The translations under genes were made by a program, and so were the position numbers. A stretch of 55,391 nucleotides of DNA from Gammaproteobacteria bacterium (lineage in GTDB: Bacteria > Pseudomonadota > Gammaproteobacteria > GCA-001735895), in NCBI GenBank assembly GCA_018669845.1, contig JABHSO010000092.1, positions 1-55,391 of the forward strand, in the 5' to 3' direction. This document shows positions 25,950-34,201 of the stretch, piece after piece (within the stretch, counting starts at the first letter, position 1; each line of letters opens with the position of its first letter). The notes beneath the pieces were generated by a model, which ran no database searches, was not told the DNA's origin, and was given only the letters and a program-made list of their open reading frames with translations.

Positions 25950-26015
25950 TATTCTCACCATTCTTCAATGTCAAATATATTTATCAGGCAACCCTGTTTC
26001 CCAAAAACCAAGCAG

Positions 26016-27218
26016 ATGAAAATGAGTTCTACAATTTACCTTGATCACAATGCAACAACCCCGTTGGATCCTGAAGTGGCTCTTGCGATGCAACCCTGTC
26101 TGATTGACAACTGCTGCTTTGGCAACCCAACACGTGCTCACTGGGCGGGCATTCCTGCTAAAAATGCAATTCAACAGGCTAAATTACATGTCAGTCACCT
26201 GATCAATGCATCTACCAGTGAAATTGTTTTTACCAGCGGTGCATCCGAATCGGTAAATCATGCGATCAAGGGAGTGGTCTTTTCTTATCTGCCCTTCAGT
26301 GGTAAAAAAGAGGTGGTCACCAGTTGTATTGAACACCCCAGTGCATCGGCATCCTGTCAGTTCCTGGCTAATACGCTGAATATTAAAATCAGTGAAATTC
26401 CAGTTGATGAATTTGGAATAATAGATCTTGAATATGCCGCAGATGTTATTTCAGAAAATACGGCACTGGTTAATATTATTCTGGCCAACCACGAAACAGG
26501 CAGTATTCAACCGGTAAAAGAGTTAATAAAAATAGCCCATTCGCATGGTGTTATTGTGCATGTGGATGCAACCTGCGCCATGGGCAAACTGACTGTCGAT
26601 GTTAAAGACCTTGACTGCGACCTGCTTTCATTTAGTGCACATAAGTTTTATGGCCCCAAAGGCATAGGCGTTTTATTTATCCGGGAATCTCTGCACCATG
26701 GATTGCCAGGGGTGAACCCCCGACCTGAACTGATACCACTGATCCATGGAAGTGCACCCAGTTCAGCATTTCGTTCAGGCACTCCGAATCTGCCTTTCAT
26801 TATTGGAATGGGCAAAGCCTGCGAAATAGCTCATGAATGGAATAGCGAAATAAATCGTAATTTACTGGCTGAAAAAACCCAGTTATTCTGGAATTTAATG
26901 ACTGAAACCTTTGGTGATAACGTCATCCTGAATGGACATTCAGACCCTGCCAGAAGAGTGTGCAATACGCTGAATGTATCTTTTGCAGGTACAGAGGGCG
27001 AGCAGCTGCTCGCTAAACTTGACCAGGTAGCCGCATCATCAGGTGCAAAAACTGAATATATTTTGAATCAACTCGGCAAACCGGCTGATATTGCCAGAGG
27101 TGGTATTCGGTTTAGCCTGGGTAAAAGTACCACCACTGATCAAATTACAGAAACTGTTGAATTAATTGAGCAGGCTCTGACAAAACCTAACAGACAAAAA
27201 ATCAATAAACTTTCTTAA
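26016..27218 (+). CDS. NifS/IscS-like PLP enzyme lacking the catalytic-cysteine loop
   Basis: About 400 residues of class V aminotransferase fold. The beginning IYLDHNATTPLD, TSGASESVNHAIKG, the internal-aldimine segment FSAHKFYGPKGIG, HGSAPSSAFRSGTPN and RFSLGKSTT are cysteine-desulfurase signatures. The loop that normally carries the persulfide cysteine (SSGSACTS...EPSHVL in NifS/IscS) is replaced by SSGAKTEYILNQLG, several residues shorter and without any cysteine. A standard desulfurase reaction is thus unlikely; elimination of sulfite, selenium or another leaving group is possible. Upstream in-frame ATG 25947 lies in a putative operator and lacks a Shine-Dalgarno site, so ATG 26016 is preferred, with 26022 also possible. 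The aquaporin gene follows after 13 bp. Confidence 0.85.
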   Translation: MKMSSTIYLDHNATTPLDPEVALAMQPCLIDNCCFGNPTRAHWAGIPAKNAIQQAKLHVSHLINASTSEIVFTSGASESVNHAIKGVVFSYLPFSGKKEVVTSCIEHPSASASCQFLANTLNIKISEIPVDEFGIIDLEYAADVISENTALVNIILANHETGSIQPVKELIKIAHSHGVIVHVDATCAMGKLTVDVKDLDCDLLSFSAHKFYGPKGIGVLFIRESLHHGLPGVNPRPELIPLIHGSAPSSAFRSGTPNLPFIIGMGKACEIAHEWNSEINRNLLAEKTQLFWNLMTETFGDNVILNGHSDPARRVCNTLNVSFAGTEGEQLLAKLDQVAASSGAKTEYILNQLGKPADIARGGIRFSLGKSTTTDQITETVELIEQALTKPNRQKINKLS

Positions 27219-27231
27219 TACAGGATTAATT

Positions 27232-27885
27232 ATGGCGCGTAAATTATTTTCAGAATGGCTCGGCACTTTTTTTCTGGTGGCGGTAGTAATCGGTTCAGGC
27301 ATCATGGCGGAAAGGTTAGCAGGTGGCAATATGGCAATCGCCCTGTTGGGTAACACCATTCCAACCGGCGCAATTCTTGTGGTCATCATACTAATATTCG
27401 GGCCAATATCCGGTGCACATTTTAATCCTGCGGTGACCCTGGCTTTTGCGATTCGTCGTGATATTGAAAAGAAGACTGCCTTTTTTTATGTTCTCGTTCA
27501 AATTATCGGTGGTATATCTGGCGCTATTGTCGCCCATATCATGTTCGAATTACCGCTGATAGAAGCTTCTGAAACAGTTCGCTCCGGAATATCTCAATGG
27601 GTTGCTGAATTTGTTGCAACCTTTGGCCTGCTTGCAACGATACTTGGTTGTCTCAAAGCAAAACCTGAAGCAATACCCTATGCGGTCGGTTTATTTATTT
27701 CCGCTGGTTACTGGTTCACCTCGTCAACCTCATTCGCTAATCCAGCTGTCACGATTGCACGTACGATGACCAATACATTTTCCGGTATCGCACCTGCAGA
27801 TGCACCGGCATTTATTCTATCGCAGTTAATTGCAGCAACTATTGCTGTGCTTGTGTTTGGGTGGTTACTGGAAGAAAATGAGTAA
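27232..27885 (+). CDS. MIP-family aquaglyceroporin, AqpS-like
   Basis: A 217-residue channel with six hydrophobic segments and two NPA boxes: SGAHFNPAVTLAFA and SFANPAVTIARTMTNTFSGI. The second box with NPAVTIAR, rather than NPAR, is typical of the AqpS-type channels found in ars operons, where they let As(III) or methylarsenicals cross the inner membrane. It follows the NifS-like gene and converges on arsR. With no ArsB or Acr3 pump nearby, it is the only obvious metalloid exit or entry route encoded in this block. Confidence 0.88.
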   Translation: MARKLFSEWLGTFFLVAVVIGSGIMAERLAGGNMAIALLGNTIPTGAILVVIILIFGPISGAHFNPAVTLAFAIRRDIEKKTAFFYVLVQIIGGISGAIVAHIMFELPLIEASETVRSGISQWVAEFVATFGLLATILGCLKAKPEAIPYAVGLFISAGYWFTSSTSFANPAVTIARTMTNTFSGIAPADAPAFILSQLIAATIAVLVFGWLLEENE

Positions 27886-27905
27886 TGTAGAAAATAACTG
27901 TTCGA

Positions 27906-28235
27906 TTAACAGACTTTGGCAGAATCAGACAGTTCGGCACATATTTCTGGATGACCCTGGCAACATTCCCGAGTCAGAAAGCACAACAAATTGCGTGTCC
28001 CCTGAAGGTCAGCAGAATAAAGTATTTTTTGCTGTTGTCGAGTAGATTGAATCAATCCGGCGCGTTTAAGTATATGTAAATGCGCTGTGAGAGTTGAAGG
28101 CTGAACATCGAGTTGCTTTGCAATAACACCTGCTGACAAGCCCTGTTCACCTTCTTTAATAAGTATCTTGAAGACAGTCAGTCGCGTTTCATGGGATAGC
28201 GCTGAAAATGCATCAAGGGCCTGAGAAGTTTTCAT
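27906..28235 (-). CDS. arsR: ArsR-family metalloid-responsive repressor
   Basis: The 109-residue winged-helix protein has FSALSHETRLTVFKILI, a recognition helix region QPSTLTAHLHILKRAGLI and a C-terminal RECCQGHPEICAELSDSAKVC. Cysteines at 91, 92 and 99 (with C85 and C109) resemble the C-terminal CC...C site of As(III)-responsive ArsR such as the A. ferrooxidans type, rather than the ELCVCDL site of E. coli ArsR. It is convergent with the aquaporin and divergent, with 37 bp between, from the desulfhydrase-like gene. It likely represses that gene, itself and the 25.9-kb divergent promoter. Confidence 0.92.
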   Translation of the reverse strand: MKTSQALDAFSALSHETRLTVFKILIKEGEQGLSAGVIAKQLDVQPSTLTAHLHILKRAGLIQSTRQQQKILYSADLQGTRNLLCFLTRECCQGHPEICAELSDSAKVC

Positions 28236-28242
28236 AATTTGA

Positions 28243-28256
28243 TATTACATGAAATA
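28243..28256. promoter_or_regulatory. Candidate ArsR operator between arsR and the desulfhydrase-like gene
   Basis: TATTACATGAAATA is a near-palindrome (12 of 14 positions) in the 37-bp gap between the divergent starts. It shares the CATGAA core and AT flanks with the perfect palindrome TAATTCATGAATTA at 25933-25946. Position and similarity suggest ArsR autoregulation. Confidence 0.45.
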
Positions 28257-28272
28257 ACCCGGAGAGAACATA

Positions 28273-29280
28273 ATGAATTTCACTCGTTTCCCAAGAAGAA
28301 TGTATCTGCAAGGAGAAACCCCAATCCAGGCCATGCCCCGGTTAAGTAAAGTACTGGGCAATGAGGTTAACCTTTTTATTAAACGGGATGATTTGCTTCC
28401 CGGTTGCGCCGGGGGTAACAAAACCAGGAAGCTGGAATTCTGTATTGCCGATGCACTCGAAAAGGGAGCAGACTCACTGATTACCTGTGGTGCCATTCAA
28501 TCCAATCATTGCCGTTTAACTTTAGCCTGGTCTAAAATAGAACAACTCGATTGCCATCTGATACTTGAAGAACGTATCGAAGGGAGCTATGACGAGGACG
28601 CTAGTGGTAATAACTTTTTGTTCAAACTGCTGGGCGCAGCAAGCAGTCAAGTTGTCAAGGGTGGGACCGACATGGCAGCGGTTATGGAATCCAAAGCTGA
28701 AGATCTTCGTTCTCAGGGGAAAAAACCTTACATTATTCCGGGTGGAGCATCGAATGCTATTGGTGCTTTAGGCTATGCCGCCTGTGCCGCCGAGATCATG
28801 AACCAGATCAATACCATGCAGCTTCCCATTGACCACATTGTCCTGCCTTCAGGTTCAGCTGGTACTCATGCTGGCATGGTATCTGGCATGACAGGACTCA
28901 ATGTCGACATACCAATCTCAGGGATTAATGTATCACGGGACAGGGAAACTCAGGAGGCACTGGTCTATAAACTGGCACAGGAAACGGTCAAAAAGCTAAA
29001 TATTAAACCTGAATTAAAACAAAAGGCTATTCTCTGTTTCGATGAGTATGTCGGTGCTGGCTATTCAATACCAACAAATGGCATGATTGAAGCGGTTCAA
29101 TTGTTTGCTCGTAATGAAGCCATTCTTCTGGATCCGGTATATTCAGGAAAAGCAGCAAGTGGTTTAATCGATCTGGTGCAAAAGAATTATTTTACCAAAG
29201 GTAGTAATATTTTATTTTTGCATACGGGTGGCTCACCTGCACTGTATGCCTACCAGGATTTTTTCAGAGAAGAAATGTAA
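28273..29280 (+). CDS. D-cysteine desulfhydrase / L-cysteate sulfo-lyase-like PLP enzyme
   Basis: A 335-residue member of the ACC deaminase/D-cysteine desulfhydrase family. The start FPRRMYLQGETPIQAMPRLS, IKRDDLLPGCAGGNKTRKLEF (PLP lysine in GGNKTRK), TCGAIQSNHCR, IPGGASNAIGALGYAACAAE and VLPSGSAGTHAGMVSG are conserved. DcyD and the cysteate lyase CuyA are both close in sequence and both beta-eliminate a sulfur group to give pyruvate and ammonia; sequence alone does not separate them. Being divergent from an As(III)-type arsR raises the possibility of a C-S or C-As eliminating role in the local pathway. Confidence 0.88.
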   Translation: MNFTRFPRRMYLQGETPIQAMPRLSKVLGNEVNLFIKRDDLLPGCAGGNKTRKLEFCIADALEKGADSLITCGAIQSNHCRLTLAWSKIEQLDCHLILEERIEGSYDEDASGNNFLFKLLGAASSQVVKGGTDMAAVMESKAEDLRSQGKKPYIIPGGASNAIGALGYAACAAEIMNQINTMQLPIDHIVLPSGSAGTHAGMVSGMTGLNVDIPISGINVSRDRETQEALVYKLAQETVKKLNIKPELKQKAILCFDEYVGAGYSIPTNGMIEAVQLFARNEAILLDPVYSGKAASGLIDLVQKNYFTKGSNILFLHTGGSPALYAYQDFFREEM

Positions 29281-29305
29281 CAATTTCAGGTGAAATTATT
29301 AGTTT

Positions 29306-29520
29306 TCACTTCTTACATACTCTCACTTTAGCTTCTAATGTAACAAAGTTTTTTCTTGCCTGTTGAACATAGGGATGATCCGGTGAGTAGTTGTGCTGTA
29401 ACAGGTTCAATACCTGTTTAAACTGCAACCGTGCATCATCAAATCATTGCAGACCCAGTAATATGTGGCCAAGTGAATTCCTGCTATCTACTCTCCTAAG
29501 AGGATCACCCGATGAATCTA
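29306..29520 (-). pseudogene. TPR-repeat protein remnant
   Basis: One minus-strand frame reads NSLGHILLGLQ, a stop, then FDDARLQFKQVLNLLQHNYS and PDHPYVQQARKNFVTLEAKV before its final stop at 29306. The PDHP(Y)V...ARKNF pattern is that of kinesin-light-chain-type TPR units. The internal stop and lack of a start indicate a fragment of a larger TPR gene. The rest of 29281-29665 holds nothing I can recognise. Confidence 0.55.
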
Positions 29521-29665
29521 CCCAAGTGGATGTTGCCTACTTATACAATATTTCATACTCCAGATGGTGTTAATACCAGGCAGGTTTAATGGTTATAATT
29601 ACTCTCTTACCAATTTTCTGTGTAAATTATTAATCCTAAAATCTGCCTGATATTATTTTGTTTTA

Positions 29666-29947
29666 TTATCTCTTTCCGTAACGATGCTGTTTTCCACCAC
29701 CACTACCTGATCCCTGCCCTCTCATCGATTGAAAACTCGCTCTTTCGTCATCAGTCATAGTCTGTATACGACCTCGCATTTCACTACGCAAGCTTTCTCG
29801 GTCCTCCGCTGACAGTTCGCTGGCTTGATAACGCAAATCCATAAGTTCTTCAGTGGTCATGCTGGAATAATCAGTCGCCGCTACCGTGTTTATTACAGCA
29901 AGGCCAATCAGCGTAATAATTCCAGCTTTGAATTTTTTAAATTTCAT
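29666..29947 (-). CDS. Small DUF1104-like periplasmic protein
   Basis: 93 residues with a signal peptide (MKFKKFKAGIITLIGLAVINTVAA) followed by TDYSSMTTEELMDLR, LSAEDRESLRSEMRGRIQTM and TDDERASF. This alternation of short acidic/basic helices is the DUF1104 pattern. The C-terminus is a Gly/Ser stretch and a His/Lys/Arg tail (GGGKQHRYGKR). The function of the family is unknown; a periplasmic stress or metal-linked role is only a guess. It is monocistronic. Confidence 0.75.
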   Translation of the reverse strand: MKFKKFKAGIITLIGLAVINTVAATDYSSMTTEELMDLRYQASELSAEDRESLRSEMRGRIQTMTDDERASFQSMRGQGSGSGGGKQHRYGKR

Positions 29948-30153
29948 TAATATCTTCCTCTTGTCAGTTAATGGGATGATTTTATACGTCGAAGTTCTCG
30001 TTGAAATACAACGCTAAATCACATCTGGAATGATAGACATTAACTGTTTCTCAAACATTTCAAGGACAAAAAAAATTATTTCAAAGTGTTTCTAACTTTT
30101 TAAACCCATACCTTTTCAATATAATTTGAATATAGCTTAAAGCTAAAACTCAG

Positions 30154-30194
30154 AAAGCACTGATTAAACTAAAGAATTTAATCAGTGCTTTTTT
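30154..30194 (+). terminator. Strong intrinsic-terminator hairpin on the + strand
   Basis: A perfect 15-bp stem (AAAGCACTGATTAAA pairing with TTTAATCAGTGCTTT) encloses an 8-nt loop and runs into a T-tract on the + strand. It lies just downstream of the outer-membrane protein gene on the minus strand, where its T-tract is poor. There is no + strand gene just upstream, so it may end a small RNA or serve the minus-strand gene less efficiently. Confidence 0.75.
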
Positions 30195-30234
30195 ATGACA
30201 GGTTTGTACCTTTAAAGGGGATGATTATGTCTGA

Positions 30235-30819
30235 TTAGAAGTTAAATCGTAACCCTGTAGACAGAGTATCAACATCTTCTGATGAGGTGCCAAAAGAAAA
30301 ACTCATAGAAGCCTTATCATTGAAATAGTAGCGCGAGTTTACTTTAATAACTGTATCTTCAGTATCATAAATATCCATAAAATCGATATTTGAACCCACT
30401 TCTATTTTATCCGATAACATGTGTCTAACCCCTATTCCCAGTCCATATCCAGTGTCATCCCCTGACAAATCATTGCTTTGATCCAGCAACTTAATATTGG
30501 CAGTTAGGTCAGTCGCTGAATTTATGGCAGTGTGATACCCCATGCCAATAGTTATTTCATCAAAACCTGAATCACCCTCGTCTGAGAATGCAGATATATC
30601 ACCACTTGAAAAGTCAGCCATGATGTTGAAATGTGTGTTGATATCATATGACCCTGAAAGACCAAAAGCATCGCTGTCCTGCCCATTCAGGTCAATATCC
30701 TGATAAGCCCCTTCGATATAATTATAATCAAAGTTGTCAGCGTAAGAAGTTGATAGGAAACCAGATAAAACACTGGATAAAGCGACAATTGAAATTGAAG
30801 ATAGTAATTTTTTATTCAT
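30235..30819 (-). CDS. Outer-membrane beta-barrel protein
   Basis: 194 residues with a signal peptide (about 1-27, ending TSYADN). The mature part is made of alternating polar/hydrophobic strands (YNYIEGAYQDIDL, FGLSGSYDINTHFNIMADFS, YGLGIGVRHML, KVNSRYYFNDKASMSFSFG) and ends in LRFNF. The terminal phenylalanine is the BamA recognition signal. Length fits an eight-stranded OmpW/OmpX-sized barrel. No specific family is recognised and neighbours give no substrate. Confidence 0.8.
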   Translation of the reverse strand: MNKKLLSSISIVALSSVLSGFLSTSYADNFDYNYIEGAYQDIDLNGQDSDAFGLSGSYDINTHFNIMADFSSGDISAFSDEGDSGFDEITIGMGYHTAINSATDLTANIKLLDQSNDLSGDDTGYGLGIGVRHMLSDKIEVGSNIDFMDIYDTEDTVIKVNSRYYFNDKASMSFSFGTSSEDVDTLSTGLRFNF

Positions 30820-31211
30820 AATATTGAGTCTCTTAAATTGAAAAAAATAGATCGGTTGAAGAATTAACCGGTTAGCCCAGTAAATTATTTGTTGACCATT
30901 TAGGTTTAATTCATGGAGAGATATATTGAATGAAAGGTGTTGCTGTGATATTTCAGGTTTAAATTTAATTATTGCTAAATGTTGCTAGTTATTTCAATAA
31001 ATTACTAAGACTAAATTTAATTCATTGTTTAAGGTTCCTGAGTAAATTGATAAAAGATAACTATATTCAGGCTACTTCCTACCTCAATAACTGCTAACTC
31101 AGATATCTGGGTCAACCAGGAGATTCCTTTTCCGCGGCTTCTGACTGCTGTTCAGATAGTTGTAAAGGAAAGCCAGGGAGAAGAACTTGTAGATAAAAGT
31201 TTACAAGGTTA
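30820..31211. other. Intergenic region without recognised genes
   Basis: This 392-bp AT-rich stretch lies upstream of the outer-membrane protein gene (minus) and downstream of the MMPL operon (minus). It must hold the barrel gene's promoter near 30820-30900. No coding frame with family resemblance and no RNA gene was seen before the terminator at 31212-31244. Confidence 0.5.
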
Positions 31212-31244
31212 AAAAAAAGCCGGGGTATTTATCCTGGCTTTTTT
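31212..31244. terminator. Bidirectional intrinsic terminator after the MMPL operon
   Basis: AAAAAGCC and GGCTTTTT arms with GGGG/CC additions form a hairpin flanked by A-tract and T-tract, so it can act in both directions. It sits 39 bp beyond the stop of the MMPL transporter gene on the minus strand and is its likely terminator. Confidence 0.75.
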
Positions 31245-31282
31245 ATGCATAACTGTATTTTTAAGAATCGTAATTTATAGAA

Positions 31283-34201
31283 TCATTTAAACGGGGAAAA
31301 TACATATTTTGGTTTAAGCCAGTAAATGACTAATGGCAAAAACATCAATGCGGTAAGCACATCCAGAATGAGAGCCTCAGCTATATATAAACTAATAGAC
31401 CAGGTATTTGCCAAAGATGTATTCATCAGAGGAATTACACTGCCTAGAAGAACAACTACCGAGATAACGATGGCAGAGCCCGTTGAACTTAACGTATTTT
31501 TAAGAGACTGATGCCAGTCCAGATTAGTTTCACGCATTTCTTCTCTTAATCGTGAAACCATATAAATTCCATAATCTATACCCAGCCCCATCGCTATGCT
31601 CAACGCAACCTGAACATGAAAAGCCAGATTTGCAGACCATTCTTTGATGGACGTCATGTAACCGGCTAAACCGTATTGTGACATTAAGGTGATATAACAC
31701 AGACAGATCAGCACAAAAGCAATTGACCAGCAGCGAAACATAATAGCTGACATTAAAAATACAGTAAGAGATGTCATCGCTGGAGCATGTAACCATTCTG
31801 CAAAAGCTACATCCCGCGTGGCCTCGGTAATTCCAAGAAATCCACCAATGGCAGCTTTACCATCAGGAATTGATTCCTCAGTTACAATCGACCCTACCCC
31901 GGTTTCGACTTGAATTTCAATTTCTTCACCAGCTTCAATACCGATACGAAATTTGTTAAAACCCGGGTCATTTTTATGCTGCTGTAAGTAGTTCTGAATA
32001 TCGACAACTGTTTTATGAGTTTCAACAGGATCCATCGTATTGATGAAACTCACGATGACGCCTTCGTCCCAGTTTGACGTATTTATAAATGAATCTAATT
32101 CTCCTGGACCAGTGCTATTTACCAACATCGCATTATAAAGTTGCACTGTATTATCAGGATCAGGCAGATAACCAGGATCATCCGGATCTTCATAGATATG
32201 ACGATTTTCTTTAAGGTGTTGCAGGTCAGGTATTGCAAATAGATTCATATGCTTCATGGGTGCTTCACCCTCAGGAGCATTTAACATCATATTGAGCGTT
32301 TTAATGAATTGAACATAAGATGTGGAGTAACCAATATGTGGATGTTTACGTAACCAGTCTTCTAAATTTGATATTGCTTTTAAAACAGTTGCATCATTAA
32401 AAATACCCTGAGCAGGGTCATCCAGTTCGTCATAACAACGATCAGGACCGATAATCCTGTCGCCATCATCGTTTCTTGAGTCTTCACCACAGTCAGGTAA
32501 AACGCCCTGTTTTGATCGAATTACGAGGTTTGCAGTGATTGCTCCGGGCATCATTCGAGAAAAAGTTTCAAGATCACTTATTTGGCTAACATCACCATCC
32601 CCAAATACTTCGCCTAGCAAATAATGGTCTTTGAAGGCTGCCCGTGGATAATTAATACCTTTTTCTGCTCCAGGCATAATATCGAATTCATCCTGGATAC
32701 GTGCAACCTCAGGATCACTTCTTCCAGCTTCACCGGCCATCAATGCATCTACACCTCTTCCTAGCTCGGCAAAATGTGCAGACGCCCATAAAATTGCAAA
32801 AACCAGAATCAGAGGAATCCATTTTAATTTGCTTGTTAGTAATGCAGACAGGCCTGAACCCAAACGTTGTTCCCACTGTTTTTCATTGCTTTCAGATCTC
32901 TGAAGTTTGGGCGGCACAACTGTCATCAACAATGGTATCAACGTTGTAGTGGTTAGTATCAATGTCGACATCCCAAAAATACCAAAATAGGCATAGGCTT
33001 TATAAAAGGAAATATCTACAAAAGAAATTGCAAAAAAACCATGCAGATCAGTGCCTATTGATAAAGATGCAGGAACAATCGTATGTCGAATAGCCTGGTA
33101 GGCAGCAACATCTGTGTTTCTACTTTTATGTAATTCCTGAACAAACCGGCGTGTAACCTGCATCGCATGCCCAATACCGATAGCGAGCAACAGCATGGGA
33201 GTTAATATCATCATGGTTGTCAGTTTGAACTGAGTGAGTCCCATTAACCCGAGAGTCAGAACAATTGTCATTCCAACCCCTAGTAAAGGAAATACTGAAC
33301 AGTTCCAGTGTCGGAACTCATACTTCAGTACCAGTAGAATGATCAATAATGAAATGCCAAATAACCAGGCTTTGTCCCAGACTTCCTCTACCATTGAAGC
33401 CAGAAAATAGGGTTCTCCCGAAATTATAAACTCGACTTTATCGCCATACCTGGACTCGTACTTATCCATTAAGGCATTCACCGAGTTTATCCAGCTAATA
33501 TGATTTTCTTTCAGTTCATTATTAAAATCACCCACAATGAAGGTCGCTTTTGCATCGCATTGCTCATGGGCATAAGAAATAGATTTATTAGAAATTAAAC
33601 CTTCATCATCCAGTAAGTTGCATTTTTCACCGGCTTCATTTTCATAATAAAGGAGTAATGGTTCGAGTACCGGATGACGTTGAAGTCCATTTTTTATAAA
33701 ATCTATTTGCTGTTGTAACAGCTTAGGGTCATCTGACAATCCATTGACCGGAATAAGTCTTTTGAAATCCAGGTTGCCATCTTCTGACAAGCCCATATTA
33801 CGCATACTAGATGAGGGTAAACCGACAAAATTTTCTTTATTGGCATAGCTGAGATTTGAAACTTCATCATACATTTCATCCAGCATTTTAATAAACCAGG
33901 GCTGAAAGATATCACCCTCTTTTATCTTTAGCCCCCAAACCATGATATTGCCCATACCATAGTGATATTCATTATAAAGATTAGTGGCTATGTATTGATT
34001 GGATAGAGGTAATAGAGAGTCTGGGTCATTGCGCAGATTTACATCCTTTATAAAAAAAGCAGACAGCAGTGTAAAACAGCAGATTGAAACAATAACAATC
34101 CAGCGATATTTGAGCACAAACCGGGCATATCGATCAGCCAGGTTATTCTCAACTATACCTTCAGGCACAGAACCAGGATTTTCCGGTTTATCGTTTACCA
34201 T
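31283..34201 (-). CDS. MMPL/RND-superfamily transporter
   Basis: A 972-residue inner-membrane protein. An N-terminal span (WIVIVSICCFTLLSAFFI) precedes a large periplasmic domain. A sterol-sensing-like bundle follows (LLIILLVLKYEFRHWN, LLLAIGIGHAMQVTRRFVQELHK), then a second periplasmic domain and a C-terminal bundle (IAMGLGIDYGIYMVSRLREEM, GSAIVISVVVLLGSVIPLMN). The G(I/L)GIDYxIY motif with an Asp in the bundle fits proton-driven RND/MMPL exporters, probably of lipids or hydrophobic compounds. The gene overlaps the lipoprotein-sorting-like gene by 14 bp, so the two proteins likely act together across the periplasm. Confidence 0.88.
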   Translation of the reverse strand: MVNDKPENPGSVPEGIVENNLADRYARFVLKYRWIVIVSICCFTLLSAFFIKDVNLRNDPDSLLPLSNQYIATNLYNEYHYGMGNIMVWGLKIKEGDIFQPWFIKMLDEMYDEVSNLSYANKENFVGLPSSSMRNMGLSEDGNLDFKRLIPVNGLSDDPKLLQQQIDFIKNGLQRHPVLEPLLLYYENEAGEKCNLLDDEGLISNKSISYAHEQCDAKATFIVGDFNNELKENHISWINSVNALMDKYESRYGDKVEFIISGEPYFLASMVEEVWDKAWLFGISLLIILLVLKYEFRHWNCSVFPLLGVGMTIVLTLGLMGLTQFKLTTMMILTPMLLLAIGIGHAMQVTRRFVQELHKSRNTDVAAYQAIRHTIVPASLSIGTDLHGFFAISFVDISFYKAYAYFGIFGMSTLILTTTTLIPLLMTVVPPKLQRSESNEKQWEQRLGSGLSALLTSKLKWIPLILVFAILWASAHFAELGRGVDALMAGEAGRSDPEVARIQDEFDIMPGAEKGINYPRAAFKDHYLLGEVFGDGDVSQISDLETFSRMMPGAITANLVIRSKQGVLPDCGEDSRNDDGDRIIGPDRCYDELDDPAQGIFNDATVLKAISNLEDWLRKHPHIGYSTSYVQFIKTLNMMLNAPEGEAPMKHMNLFAIPDLQHLKENRHIYEDPDDPGYLPDPDNTVQLYNAMLVNSTGPGELDSFINTSNWDEGVIVSFINTMDPVETHKTVVDIQNYLQQHKNDPGFNKFRIGIEAGEEIEIQVETGVGSIVTEESIPDGKAAIGGFLGITEATRDVAFAEWLHAPAMTSLTVFLMSAIMFRCWSIAFVLICLCYITLMSQYGLAGYMTSIKEWSANLAFHVQVALSIAMGLGIDYGIYMVSRLREEMRETNLDWHQSLKNTLSSTGSAIVISVVVLLGSVIPLMNTSLANTWSISLYIAEALILDVLTALMFLPLVIYWLKPKYVFSPFK

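Noticed and set aside
25947-26015. Upstream in-frame ATG for the NifS-like gene
   Set aside because: No ribosome-binding site, family proteins begin at the IYLDHNATTP segment, and the codon overlaps a palindrome likely to be an operator.
28273-29280. Assigning the gene definitively as dcyD or cuyA
   Set aside because: The two enzymes share the visible motifs and no residue I can see decides between D-cysteine and L-cysteate.
31085-31110. CTCAGATATC segment resembling the start of the 59-residue protein family (PRYLS then stop)
   Set aside because: Similarity is limited to about five codons and downstream codons do not align. Kept out of the remnant count.
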